In this document: one piece after another, positions 1 to 7,922 of the stretch
Layout of the letters: the number at the start of each line of letters is the position of its first letter
How positions within the stretch are numbered: position 1 is the stretch's first letter
Assembly (NCBI GenBank): GCA_039922435.1
Contig: JBDTES010000023.1
Coordinates: 1 to 33,385, forward strand
Length of the DNA stretch: 33,385 nt
Source: JBDTES01 sp039922435
GTDB lineage: Bacteria; Patescibacteriota; Saccharimonadia; Saccharimonadales; UBA4665
Direction: 5' to 3'
Made by a program: the position numbers and the translations under genes
Notes under the pieces: model-generated
Told to the model about the DNA's origin: nothing
Database searches by the model: none
What the model saw: only the letters and a program-made list of their open reading frames with translations

Positions 1-105
1 TATAGAATAGATAGCTATAGTTTTATATTCGGCATATAACTATCAGACGAGTACATCCAAATTTGTCGAACACCACAGTAATAACATAGAGTTAGGAATA
101 ACCAA

Positions 106-1317
106 GTGACCACTATTAAACAACGTAAAATTACCCAAGATAAGCTAGTTCATCAAGAAGATCGTATAGTTGCCCTGACCGACCTGCTGTCTTATTACAA
201 AGACATTACTGAGACAGTCCGCGAGCCATTCCTAATTCTAGATAAAGAGCTACATGTCGTAACGGCAAACCATGCCTTTTACCGGACATTTAAAGTCAAT
301 AAGCGAGATACCCAGCACAAACGTATATACGAACTTGGTAATAACCAATGGAATATACCAGAACTACGAGAGCTACTAGAACGAATTCTGCCAAAACACC
401 GGGTATTTAATAATTTTAGCGTAACCCATGATTTCCCTGTTTTAGGGCAAAGAACCATGCTGCTTAATGCTCGCCAGGTCGATAGCAAACAGCTGATTCT
501 GCTGGCCATGGAAGATGTCTCGGCCCAGCAAAAGCTAAAAGGTGATTCCGACGAGATGACAGCGAACCTGATACGTCAGCGAGATAAACTGCAAAAACTA
601 AACAGTACTAAGGATGAGTTCGTTTCTATGGCGTCTCACCAGCTCCGGACGCCAGCCACCGTTATAAAACAGTATGCAGCCATGCTGTCTGAGGGTTATG
701 CCGGCAAACTATCAGGCAAGCAAAAAGATATGGCCAATATTATATACGAAAGCAATGAAAGACAACTCGAGATTATTGAAGATTTGCTTAGAGTTGCCCG
801 GGTGGACGACGGCAAGGTATACCTCGAAAAATCAGCTTGTAACATGACTCAGATACTGGAAGTGGTCATAGAAAAACAAGCCATTCTGTTTAAGTCGCGT
901 GGTCAAACCGTGACATTACAAAAACCACCTAAGAAAATTATGGCCATGATGGACCATAAACTAATGAGTATGGTGTTTGAGAACTTACTAGACAATGCTG
1001 GCAAGTATTCAGAGTCTGGTAGTAAAATTAAGATCACTATGAGCCAAACTGATAAGTTTACAAAAGTCTCCGTCCAAGACAGCGGTGTCGGCATTGCCAG
1101 AGTAGATTATAAGAAGCTATACAAGAAGTTTTCCAGAATCGATAATTCCCTGTCGATAGCAGTCGCCGGTACGGGCCTAGGTCTGTATTGGGTTAAGAAA
1201 ATACTAGATCTGCACGAGGGTAGCATCGAGGTCGAATCAAAATTAAACAAAGGATCCACCTTTATGGTAAAGCTGCCGATTGCCGCCGACTATTCGCTGG
1301 AGCCTACCCCGAGTTAG
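106..1317 (+). CDS. Cytosolic PAS-domain sensor histidine kinase
   Basis: Sensor kinase that would autophosphorylate on a histidine and pass the phosphate to a response regulator; none is present in this window. Residues about 30-140 look like a PAS sensor domain. A short linker leads to the HisKA dimerisation helix with the H-box SHQLRTP (phospho-acceptor His178). The HATPase_c domain follows, with N-box ENLLDNAGK (292-300), G1 box DSGVGI (325-330), F-box KKFSRID (340-346) and G2 box GTGLGL (355-360). No membrane segment or signal peptide is visible, so it probably senses a cytoplasmic cue. The start is GTG, supported by an AGGA ribosome-binding site 8 bases upstream. All catalytic boxes are intact. 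The ligand is unknown. Confidence 0.93.
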   Translation: MTTIKQRKITQDKLVHQEDRIVALTDLLSYYKDITETVREPFLILDKELHVVTANHAFYRTFKVNKRDTQHKRIYELGNNQWNIPELRELLERILPKHRVFNNFSVTHDFPVLGQRTMLLNARQVDSKQLILLAMEDVSAQQKLKGDSDEMTANLIRQRDKLQKLNSTKDEFVSMASHQLRTPATVIKQYAAMLSEGYAGKLSGKQKDMANIIYESNERQLEIIEDLLRVARVDDGKVYLEKSACNMTQILEVVIEKQAILFKSRGQTVTLQKPPKKIMAMMDHKLMSMVFENLLDNAGKYSESGSKIKITMSQTDKFTKVSVQDSGVGIARVDYKKLYKKFSRIDNSLSIAVAGTGLGLYWVKKILDLHEGSIEVESKLNKGSTFMVKLPIAADYSLEPTPS

Positions 1318-1382
1318 CCTCATCTTTTATAGACGTCAATATAGCTACCATGATAGTCTGAGGTCCGGAAACTAGGTACTAG

Positions 1383-2315
1383 TTATTTACTCGTGAAATA
1401 CCACTGCCATTTGGTCTTTAGATTAAGAGCAATGGCATAGGCCAATGTTCGCTGTGGTGCCTGATTAGGACTATTAGTCGCATCAAACTGAATATTGTCT
1501 AGGTCTACCTCTTTGATAAACAGTCTATAACCCTCAATCTCGTACCAGGCCTGTCTAATATTCTTGCCAGCCAGCCACTGACCACCTGCTACTTTCATCC
1601 ATAGTTTTGCCATCAAATAACCGGCCCCGATGTATATCGGGAAAAGAAAGACGCCTAGCCCTAGGCTATCAAATACTCCGCCCGATATTCTACTAAACAT
1701 GCTCTCGGCTTTACCGTCAGACGCAAGAGCCAGAACCATTGGCCAGAGCCCTAGTACAAACGCGATTACTAAGGCCAGCAACCATCTATGGAGGCGCTTA
1801 CTCTTCATTATATAGCCTTTAGCCCTCAAGGATTGTGCTACTTGAAACTCAAATTCTGTAAAGTCGACAGGCGCGCTAATACTAGCGATTGGGCTGGGGA
1901 CAGAACTAACTACGCTAGGCGCCGGGCTGCTAGTCGAAAATAACTTAATAGCCGTCTGCTCGTAATCTTTCAATTTACTAAAAAAATCCTGGTTAATGAC
2001 AGTGACCGACTTTTGGTTATTTATAGTTATAACTTTTTGCCATTCCAGATCAAATAAGGTCGCCCTCAGCTCTTTCTGGCCACACTCTAGGTCGTACATA
2101 TAGCCCATCTCGGCGGGGGACAAATCAAGAGGTGGATCATACTGCGAAACGACAGTTCCATTTCTGGCCCTCCGATAGTCTTCGGCCTTGCGGCGCCCAA
2201 AAGCACTCAATAGAAATGCCGGCAAAGTTAGTATGCACAGAACCACAATTGCAATACCAACAACAAGGCCAATAGCCAGTAAAGCCGGTATGCCAGTGAG
2301 TGTTACGGATTCCAT
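1383..2315 (-). CDS. DUF2207-like membrane protein (C-terminal half of the family)
   Basis: Membrane protein of unknown function. Residues 8-38 form a transmembrane helix. Residues 58-100 (YDPPLDLSPAEMGYMYD and onward) match the cytoplasmic part of DUF2207 proteins, where a YDPP.GLSPAE motif precedes a winged-helix-like segment. Two more membrane helices lie at about 177-199 and 217-240. The C-terminus, with a W.EIEGYRLFIK stretch (257-268) and LAYAIAL (291-297), also fits the family tail. The usual extracytoplasmic N-terminal beta domain of DUF2207 is absent, so this is a short form. A TATAAT box ends 6 bases before the ATG, suggesting a leaderless mRNA. The family assignment is from memory of its motifs. 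Confidence 0.75.
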   Translation of the reverse strand: MESVTLTGIPALLAIGLVVGIAIVVLCILTLPAFLLSAFGRRKAEDYRRARNGTVVSQYDPPLDLSPAEMGYMYDLECGQKELRATLFDLEWQKVITINNQKSVTVINQDFFSKLKDYEQTAIKLFSTSSPAPSVVSSVPSPIASISAPVDFTEFEFQVAQSLRAKGYIMKSKRLHRWLLALVIAFVLGLWPMVLALASDGKAESMFSRISGGVFDSLGLGVFLFPIYIGAGYLMAKLWMKVAGGQWLAGKNIRQAWYEIEGYRLFIKEVDLDNIQFDATNSPNQAPQRTLAYAIALNLKTKWQWYFTSK

Positions 2316-2321
2316 TACTTA

Positions 2322-2327
2322 ATTATA
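2322..2327 (-). promoter_or_regulatory. -10 box (leaderless type) for the DUF2207-like gene
   Basis: A perfect TATAAT lies on the minus strand with a 6-base gap to the ATG at 2315. Transcription would start at or next to the start codon. No Shine-Dalgarno sequence and no clear -35 box are visible. Confidence 0.6.
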
Positions 2328-2466
2328 TTTCAATATTTAAAGTGACCTACTAAGACTGAGTATACGATAGTGCTTAGGCCTCAACAATATAATTAGAATT
2401 TCTATATAAGCCATAAGCTCTGACACTGTTAGTTAATTCAACTCGGTATATTTAAAGAGTCAATAA

Positions 2467-2745
2467 CTAGGTCTTCTTTTTTGTTTGAGCCCAGCTATAA
2501 GTACTAATTAATCCAAAACTAGCAAGGGCGACAACTACAAAAGTCTCCGAAAAGTGCCAAAGACTATTCTGTTTATTATTAAACAAGTCGCCGGGGTGCA
2601 TGACTGCTTTCTCAAACGATACACAACCCATAGCACCATCAATTGGCGGACAATTATAGGTAATTATAGTAGTCACACTAGCTAGCATCAAACCCACCAC
2701 AACTGAAATCAATATTTTTACTGGCAGCCGGCTAAGCAGTTTCAT
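2467..2745 (-). CDS. Small two-helix membrane protein, function unknown
   Basis: A 92-residue protein that I do not recognise. It has an N-terminal membrane helix (about 9-30), a loop with two cysteines (Cys32 and Cys41), and a second helix (about 66-86) ending in a lysine-rich tail, TKKKT. The positive N-terminus and tail suggest both ends are cytoplasmic and the Cys-containing loop is outside, where a disulfide could form. A TATAAT box 6 bases before the ATG supports expression without a leader. It stands alone between the DUF2207-like gene and the SDR gene. Confidence 0.7.
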   Translation of the reverse strand: MKLLSRLPVKILISVVVGLMLASVTTIITYNCPPIDGAMGCVSFEKAVMHPGDLFNNKQNSLWHFSETFVVVALASFGLISTYSWAQTKKKT

Positions 2746-2751
2746 GCAATA

Positions 2752-2757
2752 ATTATA
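2752..2757 (-). promoter_or_regulatory. -10 box (leaderless type) for the 92-aa membrane protein
   Basis: TATAAT on the minus strand with a 6-base gap to the ATG at 2745. There is no Shine-Dalgarno in the gap. This is the same geometry as several other genes in the window. Confidence 0.6.
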
Positions 2758-2820
2758 GCAATAAGTCGGACCCGCTAGTTACTGATCTAAGTTGCTAGAT
2801 TACTAGCCATAGCTACAAAA

Positions 2821-3648
2821 TTAGATGCCGACCATTGTGGCGCTCTGATTCCAAAGCTTGCGGGCCAGTTCCGTATCGTAGGCTTTATCGATAGCCTTGC
2901 CGATTTTGTGCTTGATGTAATATTCGCCCGGCGTCCAATCTTTGCCCGGCTCAGACGTGGCCAACCAAATCATATTGTCAGCTCCCTTTTCGGGCGTAAT
3001 CAGGCCAAACAGCTTCTTGAATGGACCATGGTATAGAAACTTAATAAAGCCCTTCGAGCTACTGGCAAAATTGGTAGCAATATTCCCGGGGTGAAAGCAG
3101 ACAGCTGCTAGGCCAGCCGAGCCATAGCGGATATTTAGCTCTTTAGTAAACAGGATGTTCTCGAGCTTCGAATTGCCGTAGGCCTTGTGCATCGTATAAT
3201 TATTGGCCATATTCAGGTCATTTATATCTAGATCGCTAAAGACTTTATTGGCAATACTCGAGGTGTTTAAGACTTTGGCCTTACTCTTAATAAGAGTGTC
3301 CATTAACAGATTAGTCAGTAAATACGGCGCCAAGTAATTTACCTGCAATGTCTTTTCGAAGCCATCGACCGTTAGCTCACGGTCGCCAAATATACCACCA
3401 GCGTTATTTATAAGCACGTCGATACGTGGGTACGCCCTTTTGATATCAGACGCCAGTTGACGGACTTCGTCAAGCTTGGCAAAATCGGTCACGTAATACG
3501 GCACTTTGAGGGCCTCGGCCACCCGCTTCGTCTTTTCGGGCGATCGGCCAACAATAACTACGTTGGCGCCCCGGCCTTTAAGAACTCTGGCCGCCACTGC
3601 CCCAATTCCATCACTCGACCCAGTTATAATTACAGTCTGATCTTTCAT
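2821..3648 (-). CDS. Short-chain dehydrogenase/reductase (SDR), retinol-dehydrogenase-like
   Basis: NAD(P)-dependent oxidoreductase with a Rossmann fold. Visible motifs are the nucleotide-binding TGSSDGIG (9-16), an Arg at 35 in VGRS that would favour NADPH, the NNAG structural motif (81-84), catalytic Ser130/131, and the YxxxK pair Tyr157/Lys161. Length (275) and the HPGNIATNF stretch (186-194) fit the subgroup annotated as retinol dehydrogenase or protochlorophyllide-reductase-like, which act on varied carbonyl substrates. The substrate cannot be told from sequence. The catalytic set is complete, in contrast to the wrecked SDR near 6.8-7.8 kb. A perfect 18-bp palindrome lies about 80-100 bases upstream. 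Confidence 0.9.
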   Translation of the reverse strand: MKDQTVIITGSSDGIGAVAARVLKGRGANVVIVGRSPEKTKRVAEALKVPYYVTDFAKLDEVRQLASDIKRAYPRIDVLINNAGGIFGDRELTVDGFEKTLQVNYLAPYLLTNLLMDTLIKSKAKVLNTSSIANKVFSDLDINDLNMANNYTMHKAYGNSKLENILFTKELNIRYGSAGLAAVCFHPGNIATNFASSSKGFIKFLYHGPFKKLFGLITPEKGADNMIWLATSEPGKDWTPGEYYIKHKIGKAIDKAYDTELARKLWNQSATMVGI

Positions 3649-3730
3649 TTAAGCCCCTACCGCCCTTGTTTTGATTTATCTATTCCAATACACTCTAAAC
3701 CTTTCCACGAAATATGACAGCCGGAAATTT

Positions 3731-3748
3731 AAGTAATAACTATTACTT
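3731..3748. repeat. 18-bp perfect inverted repeat upstream of the SDR gene
   Basis: Two 8-base arms (AAGTAATA and TATTACTT) around a 2-base centre form a perfect palindrome about 83-100 bases upstream of the SDR start at 3648. The AGTAA...TTACT style resembles operators of small winged-helix regulators such as HxlR/MarR types. No such regulator is encoded in the window, so the operator role is inference. Confidence 0.4.
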
Positions 3749-3820
3749 CAATCTAGAAGAAGTCCGGCCCAACTCGCTTCTTGGTGCGGCATAGTTGCGG
3801 AAAGTGTGACTACCATAAGA

Positions 3821-4477
3821 CTAGGATTGAGATTTGGCTATTGATTCACGTTCTCTGCGAGCATAATGATCTAATGTGTTAAAAACGTCGTCTATCATTG
3901 GTAGGGTCATGTCATAGAGTGGCTTGACCGGGCTATGGATTATTTTATCTTGAATACCATCAGTGTTTCTTAGCCAATTCTGGATTATCCCAAAGTCACT
4001 AGCACTACCGTCTACGATTCTAGTTACAGCTTCATGACTGCTACTTTCCGCAATATCTACTGGTAAATTAAACCTTGCAGATATATTAGCTAAAGCACAG
4101 TAATAGTATGCCGTAATAAGATTATCTACTCTAAATTGCTCTAGCTCCGCCTTTGTAGAGCCTGTTGATGGTTCTAAAACTGAAGACGATAGCCCACCAC
4201 TAGCATTTGTGGTCATAAGTAATGCTCTGAGTGTTTCCTCTCTCTGGCTCGGCTCAATAATGGCGCTTGTTAACTTGTTGATGATACGCATAGAGAGACG
4301 ATCGAGAGTGACCGTAGTTTTAGATATCCCTTCTAACGTTACAGCACTGTTCTTCTCGGCCTTTTTTGCTTCAAAGAAGAAGACAACTGACAATAGCAAT
4401 GCAACTATTCCAAATATTATCGAAGCAGTACCTATTGCGAGATTTAAACTATCAGCAAGGTTAGTTGAGGCAAACAT
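3821..4477 (-). CDS. Membrane-anchored protein with long helical cytoplasmic part, function unknown
   Basis: A 218-residue protein that I do not recognise. Residues about 10-37 form one strong membrane helix. It is followed by a charged, helix-rich stretch (38-90) that could be a coiled coil, and then a mostly helical soluble domain with no motif I can name. A TAATAT box ends 6 bases before the ATG, consistent with a leaderless transcript. There is no operon partner: the next genes on either side are more than 170 bases away. Amino-acid composition looks normal, so I accept it as a real gene. Confidence 0.65.
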   Translation of the reverse strand: MFASTNLADSLNLAIGTASIIFGIVALLLSVVFFFEAKKAEKNSAVTLEGISKTTVTLDRLSMRIINKLTSAIIEPSQREETLRALLMTTNASGGLSSSVLEPSTGSTKAELEQFRVDNLITAYYYCALANISARFNLPVDIAESSSHEAVTRIVDGSASDFGIIQNWLRNTDGIQDKIIHSPVKPLYDMTLPMIDDVFNTLDHYARRERESIAKSQS

Positions 4478-4483
4478 ACCAAC

Positions 4484-4489
4484 ATATTA
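4484..4489 (-). promoter_or_regulatory. -10 box (leaderless type) for the 218-aa membrane protein
   Basis: TAATAT on the minus strand, 6 bases before the ATG at 4477. No ribosome-binding site is visible in the gap. Confidence 0.45.
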
Positions 4490-4774
4490 GCTACTAACTT
4501 ATCAATCTGCAAAGTTAAGCGGAATAGAACATCCTAGATTCATGGTTTGAAAACTATACATTTGTTAAAATCGCCTAGTGCTAAATTGTAAATTAGGCTG
4601 TAACCATCGCTATGATCAGTAAGGTATCACAACTTTGTCTCGTTAGATCTGCCTCGCCTAACGTAGTATAAAACTGTTGGCTTAATCAATGAACACAAAA
4701 ATCCCAATCAAAGAGGTTTTTACATATAACTTTTGCGTTACTTATCTCACACATCCAGAAATATTGCATTATAT

Positions 4775-4803
4775 TTGAATTACTGAAAGGTTTATGCTAT
4801 AAT
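4775..4803 (+). promoter_or_regulatory. Sigma70-type promoter (leaderless type) for the inositol-phosphatase-fold gene
   Basis: A -35 box TTGAAT (4775-4780), a 17-base spacer and TATAAT (4798-4803) with an upstream TG (extended -10) precede the ATG at 4811 by 7 bases, so the start site would be at the start codon. The rest of the 333-base gap from 4478 shows no ORF, repeat or terminator that I can support. Confidence 0.7.
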
Positions 4804-4810
4804 TTACTGT

Positions 4811-5581
4811 ATGGAAATTCTGTATACACAGATTACTGATTACATGCAAGAAGCTGGGCAGCGCCTGGTTGAATTGCAGGCACGGGGCAAAATCAAAGAT
4901 ATTGGGGTAACTAAGTCAAATGTCACTGAAGAAGACTTACGGATTGAACGAGCTTTGACTGGCCTAATTTTAGATACCTACCCCGACCATAAGATCTTTG
5001 CCGAAGAAGAACATGACAGTTTCGAAAATGCCGAAAATATATGGGTAATTGACCCAATAAGTGCAACCCGTGCCCTAATCGAGGGCCGGCCACACTACGC
5101 ATCGGTCGCCGCACACGTTCAGAATGGCAAGACTCGCTTCGCCGCGGTATATGACCCTTCCGTAGGTGAACTATTCACTGCCGAAACTGGTAAGGGTGCT
5201 TATTTAAATGGCAAGCTTATAAGTGTGTCATCAACGACGCATAGCGTTCTGCAAAATACTGCAACATCACTATTCGACTCCGCTAATGCTATAGCTCTGC
5301 GTTCAGCCACAAAAGGTCTTGATACCGAACGCAACGAAGCGTCATTCGCCGTAAACTATTGCCTGGTTGCGGCCAGCCGAAAAGATGGGGTTATCTCCGT
5401 TGCCAAAGACTCGTTCCCCGAATTCGCAGGTGCCCTAATTCTCCAAGAAGCAGGCGGAGAGCTCACCAATATTGACGGTGGAGCTGTGCAACCTGGCGAC
5501 CGGCTGTTCATTGGCGGTAACCGTGCAATGCATGAAAAGCTACTTAGGCTCTCAAGGGCCGCCTTGGGCTTAGACGATTAG
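4811..5581 (+). CDS. Inositol monophosphatase/CysQ-fold protein with altered metal-site residues
   Basis: Belongs by sequence to the Mg-dependent inositol monophosphatase/CysQ/FBPase superfamily. VTEEDLRIER (38-47) and EEE (65-67) match the first metal-site motifs. However, the hallmark DPIDGT reads DPISAT (81-86), so the second Asp (a metal-2 ligand and catalytic residue in the family) and the Gly are replaced by Ser and Ala. The late WD..AG motif reads PEFAGALILQEAGG (203-216), with Trp-Asp replaced by Pro-Glu. The fold and length (256) look intact. It may be catalytically weak, may have changed function, or may be a binding protein. It starts at an ATG right after a good promoter and converges on the HAD gene, with their stop codons one base apart. 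Confidence 0.8.
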   Translation: MEILYTQITDYMQEAGQRLVELQARGKIKDIGVTKSNVTEEDLRIERALTGLILDTYPDHKIFAEEEHDSFENAENIWVIDPISATRALIEGRPHYASVAAHVQNGKTRFAAVYDPSVGELFTAETGKGAYLNGKLISVSSTTHSVLQNTATSLFDSANAIALRSATKGLDTERNEASFAVNYCLVAASRKDGVISVAKDSFPEFAGALILQEAGGELTNIDGGAVQPGDRLFIGGNRAMHEKLLRLSRAALGLDD

Positions 5582-5582
5582 A

Positions 5583-6434
5583 CTACAGCTCAAAATAGTC
5601 GAATATCTCTAGGACACCATTATCGTCCACATCACCGCCAATAAACGAATTATCGCCTCTGGTCTTAACTAGTCTCTTTAGTTCATCGCTAGCATTTCCG
5701 GTAGCCCCAGCGTAGCCACAAGCTTCTATGAACTGCCAGTCGGCTGTGCTATCGCCGATGCCGAGTAGCTCATCTGTACTTATTCCATAATATTCAGCTA
5801 CTTCGTGACTACCCTGCGCTTTTGAAATACCCTTAGCCGTTATAACACAAAGTCGCCAAGGCAACGCTGCTGGCTGCGATACCCAGCCTATCGAAGCCTG
5901 GTCCGAGAAATGGCTGAAATACTTATTTATAGCATCCATCGCTTGGTCATCTCTAGCAATCGGCATAACTTTTACAATATCCTGCTTGTCAACTTCGGCT
6001 AGCAATGAATCTACAAAGATCGGATCACGCTGATAGATTTTGGTGTGCATAACTGTGGTATCTGATTTTTGGCTTAGCTGAGCGAAATATTCTAATTCGG
6101 AGAAGATCTCGACGTAGCAGTCATTTTCCAAGCAGACCTGAACAATCTGCCGAACAACATCCCTATCGAGTAAATGAGACTTTACGGTAGAACTATCGGT
6201 GGCATTAACAATCACTCCACCGCCACTGGTAATCTGAAGGCCACTAAGGCCTGCCCCTTTGACAATACCATCGACCGCAAAATACGGTTTGGCAGTACAT
6301 AAACTAACCGTGACACCACTATCATTAATACCCTTAAGCCGGGCTAGGACATCAGGGTGAGGCTCCGGAAAGTTAAATCCAGCCTTACTACCAACGATAA
6401 CGCCATCTATATCAACAATTAAACCCTTAATCAT
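5583..6434 (-). CDS. HAD-superfamily hydrolase (Cof/sucrose-phosphatase-like phosphatase)
   Basis: Haloacid-dehalogenase-type phosphatase. Motif I is DIDGVI (8-13), with nucleophile Asp8 and acid/base Asp10. Motif II is the Thr in LCTAKP (45-50). The motif III lysine is probably Lys201. Motif IV is GIGDSTAD (225-232). The long segment between motifs II and III (about 80-190) would be a type C2 cap, as in Cof, sucrose-phosphate phosphatase and archaeal phosphoglycolate phosphatase. The substrate cannot be named; a small sugar phosphate is typical. All catalytic residues are present. The gene starts 6 bases after a TATAAT box, without a Shine-Dalgarno. Confidence 0.88.
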   Translation of the reverse strand: MIKGLIVDIDGVIVGSKAGFNFPEPHPDVLARLKGINDSGVTVSLCTAKPYFAVDGIVKGAGLSGLQITSGGGVIVNATDSSTVKSHLLDRDVVRQIVQVCLENDCYVEIFSELEYFAQLSQKSDTTVMHTKIYQRDPIFVDSLLAEVDKQDIVKVMPIARDDQAMDAINKYFSHFSDQASIGWVSQPAALPWRLCVITAKGISKAQGSHEVAEYYGISTDELLGIGDSTADWQFIEACGYAGATGNASDELKRLVKTRGDNSFIGGDVDDNGVLEIFDYFEL

Positions 6435-6440
6435 GTAATA

Positions 6441-6446
6441 ATTATA
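6441..6446 (-). promoter_or_regulatory. -10 box (leaderless type) for the HAD phosphatase
   Basis: TATAAT on the minus strand with a 6-base gap to the ATG at 6434. It lies directly after the terminator of the upstream DUF5679 gene, so the two minus-strand genes are separate units. Confidence 0.6.
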
Positions 6447-6447
6447 T

Positions 6448-6473
6448 CAAAAAGGCGCTAGCTGCTCTAGCGC
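6448..6473 (-). terminator. Rho-independent terminator of the DUF5679 gene
   Basis: On the minus strand a 7-bp stem GCGCTAG/CTAGCGC with a 5-base loop is followed by C and a run of T. It sits 31 bases downstream of the DUF5679 stop codon. Confidence 0.75.
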
Positions 6474-6503
6474 GCTATTTGTTATTTTAATGTAGCAAAA
6501 AGC

Positions 6504-6695
6504 TTAGTAAGCTTTTTTGGCGCCGCCAGCGACTGCCTTTTCGGCATTTTCTTTAGACATCATGGCACAAACAGTGGTTCCACACTTAGCGTGCTTGCCC
6601 TTAGCCATAAAACCGCCCTTGGCAGTCTGATGAATTTCTGGGTCTGTTAGCTCAACACCCTTTTCTTTGCACTTAACGCAGTATCCTGTAACCAT
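6504..6695 (-). CDS. DUF5679-type small zinc-ribbon-like protein
   Basis: A 63-residue protein. A CVKCKEKG motif (Cys6, Cys9) is followed about 30 residues later by KCGTTVC (Cys38, Cys43), with a KGGFMAKGKH stretch in between. This matches my memory of DUF5679, small putative zinc-binding proteins often seen in Patescibacteria. The function is unknown; nucleic-acid binding would be a guess. Unlike many neighbours it has a Shine-Dalgarno-like GAGGGG 8 bases before the ATG, and it ends in its own terminator, so it is monocistronic. Confidence 0.8.
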   Translation of the reverse strand: MVTGYCVKCKEKGVELTDPEIHQTAKGGFMAKGKHAKCGTTVCAMMSKENAEKAVAGGAKKAY

Positions 6696-6981
6696 GTCTA
6701 ATCCCCTCTATCATTATTTTATAACTTGTTTCATTATAACTCTTGTTTAGGATATACCTAATCTAAAAGCAAAAACAACACCGAAGTACCCCTGTACAAT
6801 CAACCAGCTCAAAGAAGCCCCGCCCGCGACTGCCAGGCTCTTACTTTAGAGTAAAGCCACCATCAACCGCTAAAACTTGGCCTGTAACAAAGGACGCCTC
6901 CTCGGAAAGTAAGAAACATATGGCGGCCGCTATTTCTTCTGGTTTACCCATCCGCTGAATAATTGATAAATCGGTGGGTTC

Positions 6982-7003
6982 TAGGGGACTGTCCCCTAAC
7001 AGA
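6982..7003. repeat. Left terminal palindromic repeat of the REP-type element
   Basis: Contains TAGGGGAC-T-GTCCCCTA (6982-6998), followed by ACAGA. It is the exact reverse complement of 7670-7691. The long GC-rich arms would fold into a hairpin recognised by the HUH transposase. Confidence 0.8.
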
Positions 7004-7011
7004 TGACTTAT

Positions 7012-7626
7012 TTACATATCTGCAAGTTCATATTTCAGTTCGGCAAGTATGTTTCTGTTTTCTTCGTAGTCGGCTACAAACTCTAAATAAGCCTGCCGTG
7101 TCGGATACAGTATCAGGACTCTTTCGGTCTGTAACCACTCTGGCTCGCTTGCCTTACGAATATGTCTAATGCTGGAGTATGGGAAATTCTTCCAGCTCCG
7201 AGGGTTGAGATGTATGTAGCGCGAAATGTGCAACAAATACCCATCATTGGTAATAAGCGAAGCTTTGTAGCGGTTTTCGAAAAGATGGCCACTGCGATTA
7301 TATTTACGATTAAAATAAGCCACATAGCTTGTCATAAAACTTTTCATAAACCCAGATAGCGATCCTATCTCATTTTGGTACACCAGCAAATGAAAATGAT
7401 TGTTCATTAGGCAGTACGATAAAAGCTCAACGTGGCCTCTGTGGTGCATGTAAGGTACACCCGTATTACTTATGGATTCGTCTTTGGAAAGATAGCGCGA
7501 GAAAAGATAGAGCAAATAGTCTTTATCAGCAGACTCTCGGAATATATCCTCTTTGCTGGCACCACGAGCATAGACGTGATAATAACTATCGGGGCTATCA
7601 AGCCTAGCAGTATTTCTAGAAGGCAT
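7012..7626 (-). CDS. REP-associated tyrosine transposase (Y1 HUH family)
   Basis: Single-strand DNA transposase of the Y1_Tnp (IS200/REP) superfamily, 204 residues. Visible motifs are YYHVYARG (15-22), the HUH metal-binding motif in MNNHFHLLV (His77, His79), GHLFENRYKA (113-122) and the catalytic tyrosine in RYIHLNP (Tyr137). These are intact, so the protein could be active. The gene fills the space between two 22-base inverted palindromic repeats, its likely substrates. There is no clear Shine-Dalgarno at a good distance from the ATG. Confidence 0.9.
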   Translation of the reverse strand: MPSRNTARLDSPDSYYHVYARGASKEDIFRESADKDYLLYLFSRYLSKDESISNTGVPYMHHRGHVELLSYCLMNNHFHLLVYQNEIGSLSGFMKSFMTSYVAYFNRKYNRSGHLFENRYKASLITNDGYLLHISRYIHLNPRSWKNFPYSSIRHIRKASEPEWLQTERVLILYPTRQAYLEFVADYEENRNILAELKYELADM

Positions 7627-7669
7627 GCCCTAAAATTAAATCATTCCGAAATTATTTGCAAATTCTCTC

Positions 7670-7691
7670 TCTGTTAGGGGACAGTCCCCTA
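7670..7691. repeat. Right terminal palindromic repeat of the REP-type element
   Basis: Exact inverted copy of 6982-7003. The palindrome here extends to TTAGGGGAC-A-GTCCCCTAA (7674-7692). Confidence 0.8.
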
Positions 7692-7922
7692 ATGCCATTT
7701 CTCCAATCCTCAATCAGTCTATTTCTCTGACGGGCTAGATCAAAATCGACCCCTTTTGGGATAATCCCAGTATCCATTCTGGCTCTGCCGCCGATAGTTT
7801 CACTCATATCATGACTCCTTTACTGCATATATTATAGATATTTTGATACCCGGGCAAGTTATTTAGACCACCGGTGATTCAATCATTTGTATTAGTTGGA
7901 GATAACAGTGTTACATAAGGTA

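Larger units (their letters stand above)
6982..7691 (-). mobile_element. REP-type (RAYT-like) transposon with palindromic terminal repeats
   Basis: A 710-bp unit bounded by identical 22-base terminal inverted repeats (6982-7003 and 7670-7691). Each contains a palindrome, TAGGGGAC-N-GTCCCCTA. Inside is a single minus-strand Y1 HUH transposase gene. This is the arrangement of REP-associated tyrosine transposases flanked by their own REP hairpins. It lies inside an SDR remnant, whose coding pieces abut both ends. Confidence 0.75.
6841..7807 (-). pseudogene. Short-chain dehydrogenase remnant split by a transposon
   Basis: Two minus-strand pieces flank the 6982-7691 element. The downstream piece (6979-6841) reads in frame as an SDR C-terminus: QRMGKPEEIAAAICFLL, then ASFVTGQVLAVDGGFTLK and stop. 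The upstream piece (7807-7693) starts with an AAGGAG ribosome-binding site and an ATG at 7807. It reads RMDTGIIPKGVDFDLARQ, which resembles the segment that precedes RxGxPEEIA in SDRs. The Rossmann core (TGxxxGIG, NNAG, YxxxK) is missing, so the gene suffered a large internal deletion as well as the insertion. That the two pieces come from one gene is inference. Confidence 0.6.

Noticed and set aside
1370..1384. Inverted repeat AACTAG-GTA-CTAGTT at the DUF2207-like gene end
   Set aside because: Short, AT-rich and without a T-run, so not convincing as a terminator between the convergent genes.
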